Below, piece after piece: positions 32,401 to 42,925 of a stretch of 64,000 nucleotides of DNA. Each line of letters begins with the position of its first letter. Position 1 is the stretch's first letter. The position numbers were made by a program, and so were the translations under genes. The DNA is from Paralithodes platypus. Its lineage: Eukaryota; Arthropoda; Malacostraca; Decapoda; Lithodidae. The stretch spans positions 43,252,896 to 43,316,895 of the forward strand of contig CM064495.1 of the NCBI GenBank assembly GCA_032716605.1. The letters run 5' to 3'. Below the pieces are notes generated by a model. That model had not been told where the DNA came from. It did no database searches and saw only the letters and a program-made list of their open reading frames with translations.

Positions 32401-35400
32401 TTAATTCATCCATATATACATTGAATAAGTAAGGTGAGAGAATACTACCCTGTCTCACTCCATTGGTTACTGTAAAGGAATCCGAAATAATGTTACCCCA
32501 TCTTACATTAAATGTTTGATTGGCGTACCAGTACTTCAAGATTCTCAGTATATAGGATGGCACTCCCCTTGTTGCTAATTTATCAAACAGGATATTGTGG
32601 CAGACTCTGTCAAATGCCTTACTAGCATCAAGAAAGCATGCAAAAATAGAGCTGTTCATTTTGATGTACCCATCCACTAGCTCCTTCAGAGTGTAGATGC
32701 ACTGGTCCGTACCATGATTCTTTTTAAAACCAAATTGATTACTATTAGTTGAGATATACACTGAGATTCTGTCTAAAATGATTAACTCTAGTATCTTACT
32801 TACAATACTGGCAAGGGCAATAGGTCTATAGTTGTCTTTTGATGTAATTTTGCCAGCCTTGTCTTTAATTACTGGTATCAAGGTAACGGACATCATAGAT
32901 TCTGGTAGGAAACCATGGATTAGAAAGCTGGTAAAGCAACTGCTGAGTTTCTCCAAGAGGAGAGTGGAGGAGTACTTCAAATGTTCAGCATATATACCAT
33001 CAAAACCACAGGATTTGTTAGCATCTAGCCTACTTATTGCAGCCTTGATTTTTTCACTTGTAACTTTAATTGTGTCATATTTTTCTTCTTTGTTACACTC
33101 TGTTGTAGCAGCAATGGTATTTCCTTGGTGCCCAACAGAGTTAAACAAAGTTTGGTAATGTGTTTTCCAAAGATTGGCTATGTTATTAGTACCAGAGATC
33201 CCATCTACACTAACGGGTAGAGGTGTGCAGCTATTATGCATTTTTTTAATATCCTTCCAGAAGGCCAATGTGTCTTTGCTAGCAAAGTTTTTGGCCAATG
33301 CTTCTCTTCTTAATACATTTTCATTGTTTTTTATATATCTGATTGCATACTTGCATCTAGCCTTTAGTCTGGTGAACATGTCAAAAATGGGTCCCTGTCT
33401 CGGTTTGTTATGATCCAGCCATACACTACGAGCATCTCGGGATGCCTGGTATAGTTCTGAAACATGGTCATTCCACCCAGGTTTGTTAAAAGAGTAATTT
33501 TTGTTATGCTTGTGAAATACTATGTCACTAGCCTTAGTAAGACAAGATATAATATTATTGTACAGCTTGCTGACTTCTTCTCGATGACTAGCATTAACAC
33601 AATTGGGGTCTTCACAGGTAATGGCATCCTCACTGCCAGGATCAAGCTCAGAAAGGAGAGTGTGTGTTAAAGTGCAAAATTGCTCACACTCCTCCTCGTC
33701 AAGCCCGCCCCATGGCAGTTTTGGATTTACACTATTGTTTGACTGGGTTAATTCTGGCGCTCTTTCCAAACTAGCTGTTAAGGTCAATGGGATATGATCT
33801 TCATCTGTATATGTATACTGAATTTCCATATTTGTTATCATATCATGGAAATCAGCACTAGCTACGGTATGATCTAGCCAAGACGTTGAGCCCCATGCTG
33901 CACTGACACATGTGTAACTACTATGAGGGAGCATGAGCTGAGAAGAGATAATTAGATCATGCTCACCACAGAAGTTAGTCATATGACTAGCAAACAGAGA
34001 GTTACTCATGTCCTTCAGATTAGCATTCCAGTCCCCTATTACAGAGTAGCAGGTGGTATTTAGTTCTTGTAAAAGAGCACTTAGCTCTCCAAGGCATTCC
34101 AGGTATTGTTCTTCATTTTCATTACATTGGTAGGGCAAGTACACACTAAGAATAACTACTTTCCGTTGGATATCTTCTATTTCTATACCTGTACACCATG
34201 ATAAATTTGTTACAAGTGGTTTAACCCGGCTGTCTAAAGAGTCCCTCCACAAAATAGCTACTCCTCCCGGTGGGTGACCTGCTACTAGACCATCCATAGC
34301 ATCGGTTGTCGAGACCCCAAACCCATGAAAATTATCACAGATAGTACTGAGGTTACCCAAATCCTGTTTAAAATACCAAGTCTCCTGCAGGCACACAATA
34401 TCACTGGTATTAAATACGTCTACTACATCAGGGCGTAGGAGAAGCCCTCTGTTGGTTTTAGGGAGCCCCCTACAGTTATAAGTAGCAATACGCAAATTGT
34501 TGGGAGATGAAGTAGACTTTATATCCATGATGTCCCAACATTGCAGTGAGTTGCCGGATGCTCAGATACTTGTTAGATCTGCCATCTGAAGCCTGCCCAC
34601 CTGGCTTTGCCTTCATCCGCCTCCCTAAAAGTCAATCCACTGTTGAGGTTCAGCAGTCAGGGTATGTCTACTCGCCATTGGGCCTGTACTGAAGAACTGA
34701 GGCGAATAGCCGCCTCCCTGCCTATGATGTTAAAGGTGGATTGGTTCCATTGCAAAAGGTGTCTCCCAGTGTGGCATTTATATACCACCAGTAACCTGGT
34801 CCCAGTGACGTTAACAAGCTCGGAGCCGTTGCCCGCTTTGCACCACATGGAGGTGTCATCCTGAGTTTGGTCAAGCTGCAGGGTTAAGTTAGCTGAGAGC
34901 TAGCCACTCTGATAGCAAGACTATTTGTGGTATTAAACAGATGGTTATGGGATGGGACTTTTAGTGGGTTGTAGATATTTGGAGGATTATGTGCATTTAA
35001 AGCATGAATGGTGAGGGTAGCGTGGAATGGGATCAGATACAATGTGATGTGCAGGTAAAGTATGAATTTGGCTGTATGATGATGATAACAACTGGAATAT
35101 AAATATCTACAGTTAAGTTGTCAGGGAAGTGTGAAATAGGACAAATGTAGAAAATATGAGCAGATAGAGCATAAGTTTACCTGCATCACTTTTCCAGCTA
35201 AATGGCGAGGGTAGTGTGGAATGGGAGCAGCTACAGGAGACATGTGGAGCCATGGGCGTGATGGAGGAGACAGCTCAGGATGCTTGGCAAAGGGCCGGTG
35301 GGGGTGATGGAGGCACGGTCGACTGGGAACACATCCTCTCCCATCTTGCTGCTCTCTCTACACACGTTAGTACCTATTCTTATTCTTCTTTATTTCTTTA

Positions 35401-36502
35401 ATCTATTTATTTATTTATTTATTTGTATTCATATTCAAGATAGCAAGTAAAGATCTTTAACCTGATAGCAGCTCTCCAAGTGTCATGAACTGGGCCATAT
35501 TCCTGTTTAATCCTCTGGCTTGGGGTCATTCCACTTACATATGCTGAGGGGCACAGGGCCCTGGGTGGGGCTTTGGTTTCCCAGGCGTTTTCCGCACCCT
35601 CCTCAGCTCCCCGCCATGGAGTGGCTTCGGTCACCCAGGCTTTATTGTGGTAGGCAGGGAGGGTTCTGTGGGAGCGCTCGGTTATGGCCTTGGCCTTGCT
35701 CGGGGCCTTGGGGCTGTTCGGCCAGGCAGCCTGAGGAACAACAACAACAACAAATGCTGTGAATAGGTTCCCCATTACTTGAAGAGAGAGCCTCTCCTGG
35801 CTAGGAGAGGATATACCATAATTGGCAAGTTAGTAAGTTAGACAGCAATGAAAGATGATCATCCTTAGATTTAAGGTCACTGGCTCCAAACCATCTTAAA
35901 TAGGCAATCCACAGCTAAGATATTGTTCAAATGTAGAATCCAGGGGTTTTGGAGCATCCAAGAAGAACCTGCCACAGTGACACACCTTGTTTGTGTACAC
36001 AGCACTAAGGTTGGCATGATATTGTTCGCATACTGATAGGGTATCCTCTTGGTAGACTACCACAAGGTACAGGCGCCTGTACTAATTGGTGGAAAGTTCC
36101 AGTCTGGAAAGACACTATGCCTTGTATCCTCTGGTTCCTATTGGCCAGGTCATCCCAAGGGAGCCATTATTACCCTAAAATTAATCTAGCCACTTCTCAC
36201 TTTAGCAATAAAACTTGTATATATTGTAAATACAAAGTAATTAACTTTGTACAAATTTGTTTCAGTCAACGCTAGAGGCCCTGCAGCTGGTGATGGCAGC
36301 GGTAACCTCTGATCCTATTACTCGTCGTGTAGATAGTTCCTCCCTCCTGGACCACTACCACCGTCTCCACATCCACACCAACATCACCCCCACTGACCAG
36401 TACACGGAGGCTGTTAGCTACCTTCATGATATTGCTAACTATCAGGATGGATACCTAGCACCCAGTGATCTTATGCGCCCATCTTGTCCTCTCATTCAAT
36501 AA
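29408..36502 (+). CDS. ROPN1L: Ropporin-1-like / radial spoke RSP11-like protein (RIIa domain), 4 exons
   Basis: Coding exons are 29408-29526, 29700-29808, 35198-35365 and 36266-36502 (stop TAA), about 210 residues; vertebrate ROPN1L has about 230. Donors are GTACCC, GTAGGT and GTTAGT; acceptors end CGCAG, TTCCAG and TTTCAG. Reading phases agree across all junctions, with an AG|G split codon at the first. Exon 1 encodes the RIIa dimerisation/docking domain (PHILKNYTKAAIRTQP, then WSAAYF). Exon 2 has PPVKDRLEFPV, and exon 4 matches the family C-terminus. Ropporin-like proteins bind A-kinase anchoring proteins in sperm flagella, and RSP11 is their radial-spoke counterpart. The chosen ATG is followed by a second in-frame ATG two codons later. 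Intron 2 (5.4 kb) is filled with antisense LINEs. ROPN1 versus ROPN1L orthology is not settled. Confidence 0.88.
30067..30780 (-). pseudogene. RTE-like LINE endonuclease fragment
   Basis: The minus strand from about 30780 reads an RTE-type endonuclease: an RRIHGVGI-like string, then in the frame 30498-30067 ISTYALV, KEAFYENLDAIL and an HLIDYAIVR motif near the end. The catalytic segment, usually GDFN, here reads DEFNAQFG, so a key Asp has been lost. No RT domain follows; the copy is cut off at about 30067. It lies antisense in intron 2 of the ropporin-like gene and is dead. Confidence 0.75.
30952..31190 (+). repeat. 120-bp direct tandem duplication
   Basis: Two adjacent copies start AGTTGCATTG at 30952 and 31072. 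They share CACCTCAATCCTAAT, TGTCTGTGTGGAG and CCCGTCACTGTTCACC with scattered substitutions. The segment lies in intron 2 of the ropporin-like gene, between the RTE fragment and LINE D. Confidence 0.85.
31823..34528 (-). CDS. LINE D ORF2: endonuclease and reverse transcriptase
   Basis: An uninterrupted 901-codon frame. The endonuclease is at residues 10-240: IATYNCRGLPK, CLQETWY, PGGVAILWRD, VIGDWNANL near 160 and SWLDHTV near 215. The RT is about 480-780: KSCGFDGIYAEHLKY, DNYRPIALASIVSKILE, FGFKKNHGTDQC, FLDASKAFDRV, NGVRQGSILSPYLFNVYMDEL and YADD near 731. No RNase H or Cys/His tail is visible, as in CR1/L2-like proteins. The start ATG at 34528 directly precedes the endonuclease core. The clade is an inference: L2, Crack or another CR1-group lineage. 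Confidence 0.85.
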   Translation of the reverse strand: MDIKSTSSPNNLRIATYNCRGLPKTNRGLLLRPDVVDVFNTSDIVCLQETWYFKQDLGNLSTICDNFHGFGVSTTDAMDGLVAGHPPGGVAILWRDSLDSRVKPLVTNLSWCTGIEIEDIQRKVVILSVYLPYQCNENEEQYLECLGELSALLQELNTTCYSVIGDWNANLKDMSNSLFASHMTNFCGEHDLIISSQLMLPHSSYTCVSAAWGSTSWLDHTVASADFHDMITNMEIQYTYTDEDHIPLTLTASLERAPELTQSNNSVNPKLPWGGLDEEECEQFCTLTHTLLSELDPGSEDAITCEDPNCVNASHREEVSKLYNNIISCLTKASDIVFHKHNKNYSFNKPGWNDHVSELYQASRDARSVWLDHNKPRQGPIFDMFTRLKARCKYAIRYIKNNENVLRREALAKNFASKDTLAFWKDIKKMHNSCTPLPVSVDGISGTNNIANLWKTHYQTLFNSVGHQGNTIAATTECNKEEKYDTIKVTSEKIKAAISRLDANKSCGFDGIYAEHLKYSSTLLLEKLSSCFTSFLIHGFLPESMMSVTLIPVIKDKAGKITSKDNYRPIALASIVSKILELIILDRISVYISTNSNQFGFKKNHGTDQCIYTLKELVDGYIKMNSSIFACFLDASKAFDRVCHNILFDKLATRGVPSYILRILKYWYANQTFNVRWGNIISDSFTVTNGVRQGSILSPYLFNVYMDELSDKLNKEQIGCYGGNKIINHLMYADDLVIIAPSSAGLSKLLDICESFGSKHCVKFNPLKSAVLIFRSKLLYKSKLPNFSLNNQIIQEVNKIKYLGHIISNDCSDDADIGRQRRQLYLRGNTILRKFHMCNWETKVTLFRTYCSSMYTAHLWWKYKRATINGLCTSYHNILKMFIGLSKYESTSMVCTLLDVQ
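34657..34895 (-). pseudogene. Possible LINE D ORF1 C-terminal remnant
   Basis: About 75 codons are open on the minus strand, with MWCKAGNGSELVNVTGTR and VVYKCHTGRHLLQWNQ. A Cys/His-bearing basic segment just upstream of the ORF2 start fits the tail of a LINE ORF1, but no family hallmark is decisive. A stop and about 130 bp of spacer separate it from ORF2. Confidence 0.35.
35541..35753 (+). repeat. Candidate SINE with LINE A-like 3' end, copy 2
   Basis: This is the same unit as 1031-1243: it starts ATGCTGAGG, contains CCATGGAGTGGCTTCGGTCA, and ends GGGCTGTTCGGCCAGGCAGC followed by an AAC tail. It lies in intron 3 of the ropporin-like gene. The hexamer ATGCTG occurs at both edges but is too short to count as a TSD. 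The remainder of intron 3 (35754-36265) shows nothing recognisable. Confidence 0.55.
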
Positions 36503-36509
36503 GCCCTAT

Positions 36510-36780
36510 TAGTTATGAGATTTCAAGACATTCGCCCCATTGTTTGGAAATATTCAGACCTTTTGCCCCATTTCTTTGCCAATATTAAGACCTTTCGTGC
36601 CATTTAGGCGTCGATTTTTTCTTGGCGAGCGATAGCGAGCCTGTATTTGAAGAGGAACCGGCCTTCGGCTGGGAAATTTTTCTACCGAAAAATGTGCAAA
36701 TTTATATCGAAGGGAGTTCTTGTGGATGTTTTTTTTAAAGTTTGATGAAGGTTTAGAGAGCAAACTAAACCCCCTCCTTA
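36510..36780 (+). repeat. Dispersed repeat with GGCGAGCGATAGCGAGCC core
   Basis: A segment with CTTTCGTGCCATTTAGGCG, GGCGAGCGATAGCGAGCC, a GGAACCGGCCTTCGGC block and TTTTTCTACCGAAAAATG. It matches 54146-54440 along most of its length and shares the core with the TTAA MITEs at 28997 and 36950. It is probably a half-element or relative lacking the second inverted arm. Confidence 0.6.
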
Positions 36781-36949
36781 AACCATTGAGCCAACCAGTA
36801 AATTATGCTGCACAATACCGTCTGAGCTCCCTTCATTACATTGCTAACTAACAGGATGGATACCTTGCACCCAGTGATCTTACGTGGCCCTCTCATTCAA
36901 TAAGCCCTATCCACCCTCAAGGACCAGTACACTCAGGCCATCACCTATA

Positions 36950-37329
36950 TTAAGGGGGGTCACAGTTTTTGTTTATCTTTCTCTCCCTCTCTCTTTGGCT
37001 TGTATCCATTCGGCCCCATTTAGACAACTGTTTTAAGACGTTTATTCCCATCCAGGTGTCGATTTCTTCCTGGCGAGCGATAGCGAGCCAGCATTGTATT
37101 GAGAAATCCGGCTTTGCCGGAGACATTTTTCTATCGAAAAATTTACAAATTTAGCTTGCTGTCAAAACTAAAAAATATATATACTGGCTCGCTACCGCTC
37201 GCCAGGAAAATATTGACACCTGGGTGGGGGTAAACGTCGTAAAACAGTAGGCTGAATGGGGCCGAATGGATACAAGCCAAAGAGAGAGGGAGAGAAAGAG
37301 GAAAAAAAAAGCGAGGTGGGTTCCCTTAA
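36950..37329. mobile_element. Palindromic TTAA-flanked MITE, copy 2
   Basis: A 380-bp relative of 28997-29370, with TTAA at 36950-36953 and 37326-37329, ends GGGGGGTCACAG and, inverted, GGGAACCCACC, and the same inverted GGCGAGCGATAGCGAGCC arms. It lies about 450 bp past the stop codon of the ropporin-like gene. Confidence 0.75.
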
Positions 37330-38610
37330 TGATATTGCTATTAGAATGGATACCTAGAGTCCAGGGATCTTATGCATCCCTCGTATCCTTTCATCCAATA
37401 GACAAACCTAACTTATTTAACTTCAAGACTCTGAGGTACAGTCATGTAAAGAATTATCATTCCACTTCCCAGTTTTGCTAGAAACAATATGTTATACAGT
37501 AGACAGTACCATCATATACATTTGTCATGTATGCATACTTGCATCAACAATTAAAATTTAAAACTTGCAAAGTCAAACCAAAACTGGGACAAAGACAATA
37601 TAAAGTCAAAACAAAATATCAAAATCGCTATGTGGAAACAACGCTTACTAAAATATCAATGCTTACAAATGCTTAACTAGTAGTGTAAGTTATCTAGAAG
37701 AGATCTTGAAACATATTATTGAGAAGTGGCCTAACCAAGAATAAGTTTTGGTTACTCCCTGAAACATTTCAACCACCACAATTACTGCAAGTGAAACATC
37801 TATGTGCGAAAGTATCAGATATATTATAAGTGTAAGAATACTGCATTTAGTTTCTATAAAGCATCTGATAGGATAATATCAAAGCTTATACAATAATACA
37901 GTAATGTATAGACATTACACCATATTAATGTATGACGCCAACAACAACAACAACAACTATCTTACAGACATTCTCTTATACAATAAAATAAAAATGGTCA
38001 CATGGCATGCACTAAACATCCACATAGAATTGCTCACCACTGGGCTTAGTATTTACAAGTAACTACTGGTAGTAGGAATAAGTATTTACTGATAAAAAGT
38101 ATTTCCTGATATTGGTCAGTAAAAATGGAAGAAATAGTAGACTGGATCCTAATAAAATGAGAATGGTGGGACAGATGTGCATCGCTACTGCGAGAGATTG
38201 ACTCCACAGTGAAGATCTCGGAAGCTATATGGGTAGCCTACAAGAAGCATTAGTGATATGTGTACAAGCAGATGTATGATAATATAGCCACTTGGAGAGG
38301 ATGGAGGAGAATAAACTGAAAAAAATCACTTCTATGAATGTGGAAAGAGTCACACAGGGAACGAGACCAATGAATAAGTGGGATAATCTTGCAAATGGTT
38401 TCAGTTAAAGGAGTGACAAAAGATACCAGGGACCAAGCAGCCTGCAATGCTACCATTAAGTGAAATAAAAAGGCCTGCTTATGCAAATACAGAACATAGT
38501 ATTTCAACACATGAATGTGCTGTACTTATAGCCATAATTATCCTTGTAATGAAATTTATATTCCATATTTAGCCATGCAGAGTTGCTTTATACTACAGTA
38601 TAATCATGTA
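37330..38610. other. Intergenic with one inverted repeat fragment
   Basis: At 37547-37660 there is an inverted fragment of the repeat clustered at 51410-55450 (AACTTGCAAAGTCAAACC, CTGGGACAAAGACAATATAA, CGCTATGTGGAAACAACGC). A CAA run lies at 37939-37956. No gene is recognised in the rest. Confidence 0.5.
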
Positions 38611-38618
38611 TAATATAT

Positions 38619-38945
38619 TCACCTATTAATATTTAGAAACATTTCAGATCGTATGGTCTGATCCCACATCTTTCTTGGTCTAGCACTTAGTGTAGCTCCC
38701 TCCACATTAACGAACTTGCATCTATTCACCGAACTTGGTTCATCCATCCTCTCCAAATGCCCAAACCATCCAAGCCTTCTTGTACGCAGCTCATCACTGA
38801 TACTCTTGATACCTAACCGTCTCCTCAGCTCTTCACTTGTTATCCTATCTTGTAGTTTGACCCCCACATCCATCTCACCATTCTCATCTTGCTACGTTCC
38901 ATTCTGTTGATTTCATCCACTTGACAGGCCACGTTTCTGAAGCAT
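38619..38945 (-). pseudogene. RTE-like LINE C-terminal fragment
   Basis: From about 38945 the minus strand reads YASETWPVK (the YGSETW-type motif of RTE-like LINEs). After a frameshift, the frame 38873-38619 reads a DRITSEELRRRLGI segment and RTRRLGWFGHLERMD, the usual RTE C-terminal region. The palm domain is absent. It is an old truncated copy of about 110 codons. Confidence 0.75.
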
Positions 38946-38949
38946 AGGT

Positions 38950-39715
38950 CATTGCCTTAAGCCAGTTAATTGCTGGAGGCACATTTGAAACTGAATAGAA
39001 TCGTCAAATAGTAACCCGAATAAAGTTATAATGATGGCACCGGTACAGAAAGGGTTAACCTTCAAATTAAACCAAAGCTGGACATCTCATGTCAGATCTG
39101 TTGTCAAAGCTGCTTAGTTTAGTTTATGTATTTATTTTTATGATAAAAATAAAAGTGACAGAAGATCAGCTGATAAGGATAAAATTTAATTCTCACCCAG
39201 TTGAAGACAATGAATAGAGTGGAGCTTCAAATTATATCCCAGTCTTTCTCTAAGCAGTATTGTAACAGGACTTAACTATAATCATACCTGGTTAATCCAA
39301 TTGCTAACTAGGAACATGTTTACACCACATTTGGAAAATAAAATGCATATACTGCACATCATACTGCCCAGTGGTTTAAAACTTGTGTTGTTCACTGTGC
39401 TTGTGAAAATGAATACATATCTTAAAAGTCTATTTAATAGTACATTGTCAGTGTTCAAGAATAACTCATAGTACAATGCTTTTTGCTATATATTACATTT
39501 GGGATTTTTTCCATCAACAATTTAATAGTTTTAGTACATTTTTAAATGTTGTTTGCAACTGTACACTACTTTAGTATATTTAATATGCCCCATCAATTAC
39601 CCCTTCATCGTGTAATCATTAGGCTATCATAGTGCAGTTGGGTGTATGTACATGCTTAGATAAATATGCAGTATTCGAGAATGCATAATATATCGTAGGC
39701 TTGTGAATAAACCTT
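38950..39715. other. AT-rich intergenic DNA
   Basis: No gene, RNA or repeat terminus is recognised. The short minus-strand frame at 39282-39476 has no motif. Confidence 0.4.
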
Positions 39716-39716
39716 T

Positions 39717-39900
39717 AACTGTCTTGATAGCGTAATGGTTAGTGTGCAGAATTTTGGTGTGAGTATCCTAGGTTCGAATCCATGGAGTACTACATATATT
39801 CATTGTTTCATTAATGTCATTAATTAGGTTTATTTGTAAGTTACTTGGTGGGTTGGTGATGATATGAATGTTATAACAAATAAAATTGTTTACCTACTAC
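39717..39900 (+). repeat. tRNA-derived SINE
   Basis: The head has a pol III A-box-like TAGCGTAATGGTTAGTG and a perfect B box GGTTCGAATCC about 45 bp downstream, the internal promoter layout of a tRNA. Acceptor and anticodon stems are not convincing for a functional tRNA. A second copy (56820-56945) shares both the tRNA-like part and the non-tRNA body (ATTAATTAG, GTTGGTGAT strings), so this is a SINE rather than a tRNA pseudogene. Confidence 0.65.
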
Positions 39901-40860
39901 TATTAGATTTTATAGTCCTTTGCCAAGCAGTCTGTGTTTTAAGCTTATGTGCGCATATGAACATTGAGTGCCAGAGGCAACCGTTAGGTCCCCATCCTTA
40001 GTTAGTTTGAACCAAAAATACCATCAAACTCAGAGTTTAGTCTCCATTACTCGAGTCTCTAAAATGGACACTAACACACAGTACTCTTAATGCTGCTGAC
40101 GGCAGTGTAGGGGAGGTGCCTCTAGAGAACTCTAACAGTACCCTTTTAGAAGTTTAGCCAATAATCTTAATTTTATGAGAATACTGGCAGAGTGTGTCAC
40201 TAAATGTTCAGCCTTAATTCAGGGGCATACAAGCACATCAGTTCCCCTTCCAGCTAGCCAAGCGACCCAACATAACTAACAATCCCAGTGCTCCCTCCAT
40301 GGCATTGCCTGCCCCACCAATTTCTCCTAGTTTACTCCCCAAGACCCCAACTAGCTACGATGTGAACAAATATATTGAGGAAAAGATTCCACGTAGTGGA
40401 AGGGGCATTGCGGCACGGGCAAATGGAGCAGGTCTTGACAAAGTAGCCTGGTGGCGTTTAAGTCATGGCCATCCTTTAGCGGGGCTTTCCCAGGGGGAAA
40501 CAAGGCGTCAAGAAATTTTGATATCAAGACCTACGTGATTAATTTCCCTAAATTTTCAGGAGAGCCAAGTGAGACTCTTACTCTTGATCAGTTTAGCTAG
40601 GTTATTAACCCTATCAGTGCGGGCATATTTCCGCTATAATAGGGCTCATTCAGGCACTCCTGATTGCTTAAGCAAGTGCCTGAATTAAATTGAATGTTTA
40701 CAGCAAAATACTAGAAAAGAACTTTCAAATGACACCAGAACGAGCTGTGTAGTACACGGGGTTCACACACGTTACTACAGACATCAGCAATATTCGCTAA
40801 TAATTGATAGGGGTCACTTGAGGCATGCTATGCTTACAAGTAGCTACCCGATAGCACTAT
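39901..40860. other. Intergenic DNA left of the DIRS element
   Basis: No gene is recognised. The plus-strand frame 40299-40538 encodes a Pro-rich start and a basic segment without family resemblance. The last eight bases before the DIRS end region include ATAGCACT (40851-40858), mirrored on the other side. Confidence 0.4.
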
Positions 40861-41156
40861 TTATTAGTGGCCCCTCCATCATTGACGATTATGCCTATTA
40901 CATAAGGCTACCTCTTCAAACGCTCATACGCGTAGTTTGAATCTACCGCCGCAGAGCTCAGAGGAACCTTCATCATAAGCACACGCAAAATCACTCATGG
41001 TTCGTCTTTATGATTGGGTTCTCACTACGAAAAAACTTTGTAACAAATAAAAAATAAAAATAAAATAAGAATAACTATTCATAAGCTTTCCATATTCTGT
41101 GGATTTACTTCTGTGGATTCTTGGACCAGACGCTGACTAGCGCATCCTTCCGCCTT
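40861..41156 (+). repeat. DIRS left inverted terminal repeat
   Basis: About 295 bp, starting TTATTAGTGGCCCCTCC and ending near CGCATCCTTCCGC. It is the near-perfect inverse of about 50888-51181, including a shared AAAAATAAAAATAAAATAAG stretch. Confidence 0.93.
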
Positions 41157-42925
41157 CCTTGCTCTGCGTTCACCCCACCCGGACGTGTCCCACACAGTGC
41201 TTCGCTTTGATTCCGCATTCTTGCGTTCCTAGTGATTTTTTTCTCATTTGTTTACTCTGGGATGTCTTGAGTAAGGTTAGGATTAGCGTAGCAGGGGTGT
41301 CATGGGTGGTTTTCTCGCAGAACAAGTGTATTTTGGGTCGTTTTATTGGGGCGTTTATTTCGGACGGACCCTCGTGGCCGGGTTGAGGACGCTCTGAAAC
41401 GTTTTTCGTGTTTAGCCATCTTTAGTCCTAGCTTGTTAGGCGGCTTTAACTACGCGATGTCGGGCTTCTAGCTATCTTTCAGATGGAGTAGCCTTGTTTG
41501 TTTTTTACTGACGTTCCTGGTGTTTTTTCTTCACGTAGTGGAGTTCTTTCTGGGTCCCGAGTCAGTGTTACCCTTACCGGGTTTTTTTTACGATGTTGAT
41601 GTGGCTGCTGTTCCAGTTTTGGTGGGATGAAGTGCTTTTCGATTGTGTTTCGACGTCATTAAGTGTTTTCCGTTTTCACTAGGCCTAGCCAGCCACTCGT
41701 AGTTTTTCACATATGCAAGTGTTTTCATTGTTTATTATTATAAAAATGTACTCGTGTGTCATGTGTGTCCTGGTTTAGTTGTGATTGGCTGATCCAGGAG
41801 CTTCGGACTGCGTCTGATTATGTTTATCAGACTGCGTTCTGTTTGTTGTGGGTTGCCTTTCCGGCGGTTTTTCTCGATTGCTCCGAGAAAGCCGTTTTGT
41901 TTACCGAGTTTTAGTCAGGATGGCTAAAATAGGTAAGTTACCCCGGCGAGTTTGGTAGCTTGAGGGCTCATCAGAAACTGCGTTTTCTGTGGTCGAGCCT
42001 GTGATCAGGCTTCCTGTGTTATTCCCGGCGAGGTGGGCTCCACACATTTATCTAGGTGATCCTGCTGACACCTGTTGGATATGGTTTTCTCGGCTTTTCA
42101 AAGCCAATGAAACAATGCTGTTTGTTTGTCTGGTCTTTCCCTCCCGGCGACCTTTTTACAAAGAGGTCTGGGGCAGGTACAATTGGTTTGACATTTAATA
42201 TAACCCCAGGCGGTGGTACCTTCGGGTGGTTGTATTAACGGATTTGCAATTCGCTATGGTTTGCCAAACAATTGATTGATACAATCAGGTATCACGGTCT
42301 TCAAGACAATGCTGTTTGTTTGTTTGGTCTTTTCCTCCCGGCGACCTTTTTTGCAAAGAGGTCTGGGGCAGGTACAATTGGTTTGACATTTTATATGAAA
42401 CCCAGCGGTGGTACCTTCGGGTGGTTATATTACCGGATTTGCAATTCGCTATGGTTTGCCAAACAATTGGTTGATACAATAAGGTATCACGGCCTTCAAG
42501 ACGGCGATCTATAAGGGCTTCTGGTAGAAGTCGGATTAGAGATTAAGATAGGCTTAGACTTTTTATGGGATAAGAAGATGCCTGAATCTTACTAGTGTTT
42601 CAAGTGTAAAGGAATACTTGAAGGACTTCATCTTTATTAAAGATATGCTTCATCTTTATGAAGACTCAGAAGATATGCTTAAATCTTTTGGACAGGTAAA
42701 GATATGCTGAAATCTTTAATTTGAAACAGCTGGACAGCGAAAAGTAGTGGTTGAGGACTACGGTTCGTTGACCAGCAGTTTTATGACACATGTTTTTGTA
42801 ATATTTTGGGGTAACCTTATGAGCATTAATTCCTGGGAATTTTCTCTTTCCAGGGCGGAGTACCGGCGTGGCGCCAGGTGACCAGGTAGATCCCGGGGGT
42901 TGGTAGATTTCCGCCAGTCTGGGTC
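41157..42925 (+). other. DIRS 5' leader with a candidate intron
   Basis: No ORF fits the gag frame here. A strong donor, ATAG|GTAAGT at 41933, and an acceptor with a pyrimidine tract, TTTCTCTTTCCAG ending at 42853, would remove 921 bp just before the gag start at 42926. The leader upstream is GC- and T-rich. Splicing is inferred only. Confidence 0.4.
42113..42500 (+). repeat. 194-bp tandem duplication in the DIRS leader
   Basis: Copies start at 42113 and 42307 (CAATGCTGTTTGTTTG) and share GGCAGGTACAATTGGTTTGA, GGTGGTACCTTCGGGTGG and GCTATGGTTTGCCAAACAAT. They differ by a few substitutions. They lie inside the candidate leader intron. Confidence 0.9.

Larger units (their letters stand above)
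31353..34895 (-). mobile_element. LINE D, CR1/L2-like retrotransposon with intact ORF2
   Basis: The minus-strand element ends in an ATT/AAT repeat tail (about 31356-31378) after a ~450-bp 3' UTR. It carries a complete endonuclease/RT ORF (34528-31823) and upstream a remnant of a possible ORF1. The 5' edge near 34895 is approximate and no TSD was found. It sits antisense in intron 2 of the ropporin-like gene. Confidence 0.75.

Noticed and set aside
39717..39797. A functional tRNA gene
   Set aside because: A and B boxes are present, but acceptor and anticodon stems do not pair convincingly, and a second copy shares the flanking non-tRNA body, as in a SINE.
42113..42500. A CRISPR-like or satellite array
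   Set aside because: Only two long adjacent copies with no spacers, within a eukaryotic retroelement; a simple tandem duplication.
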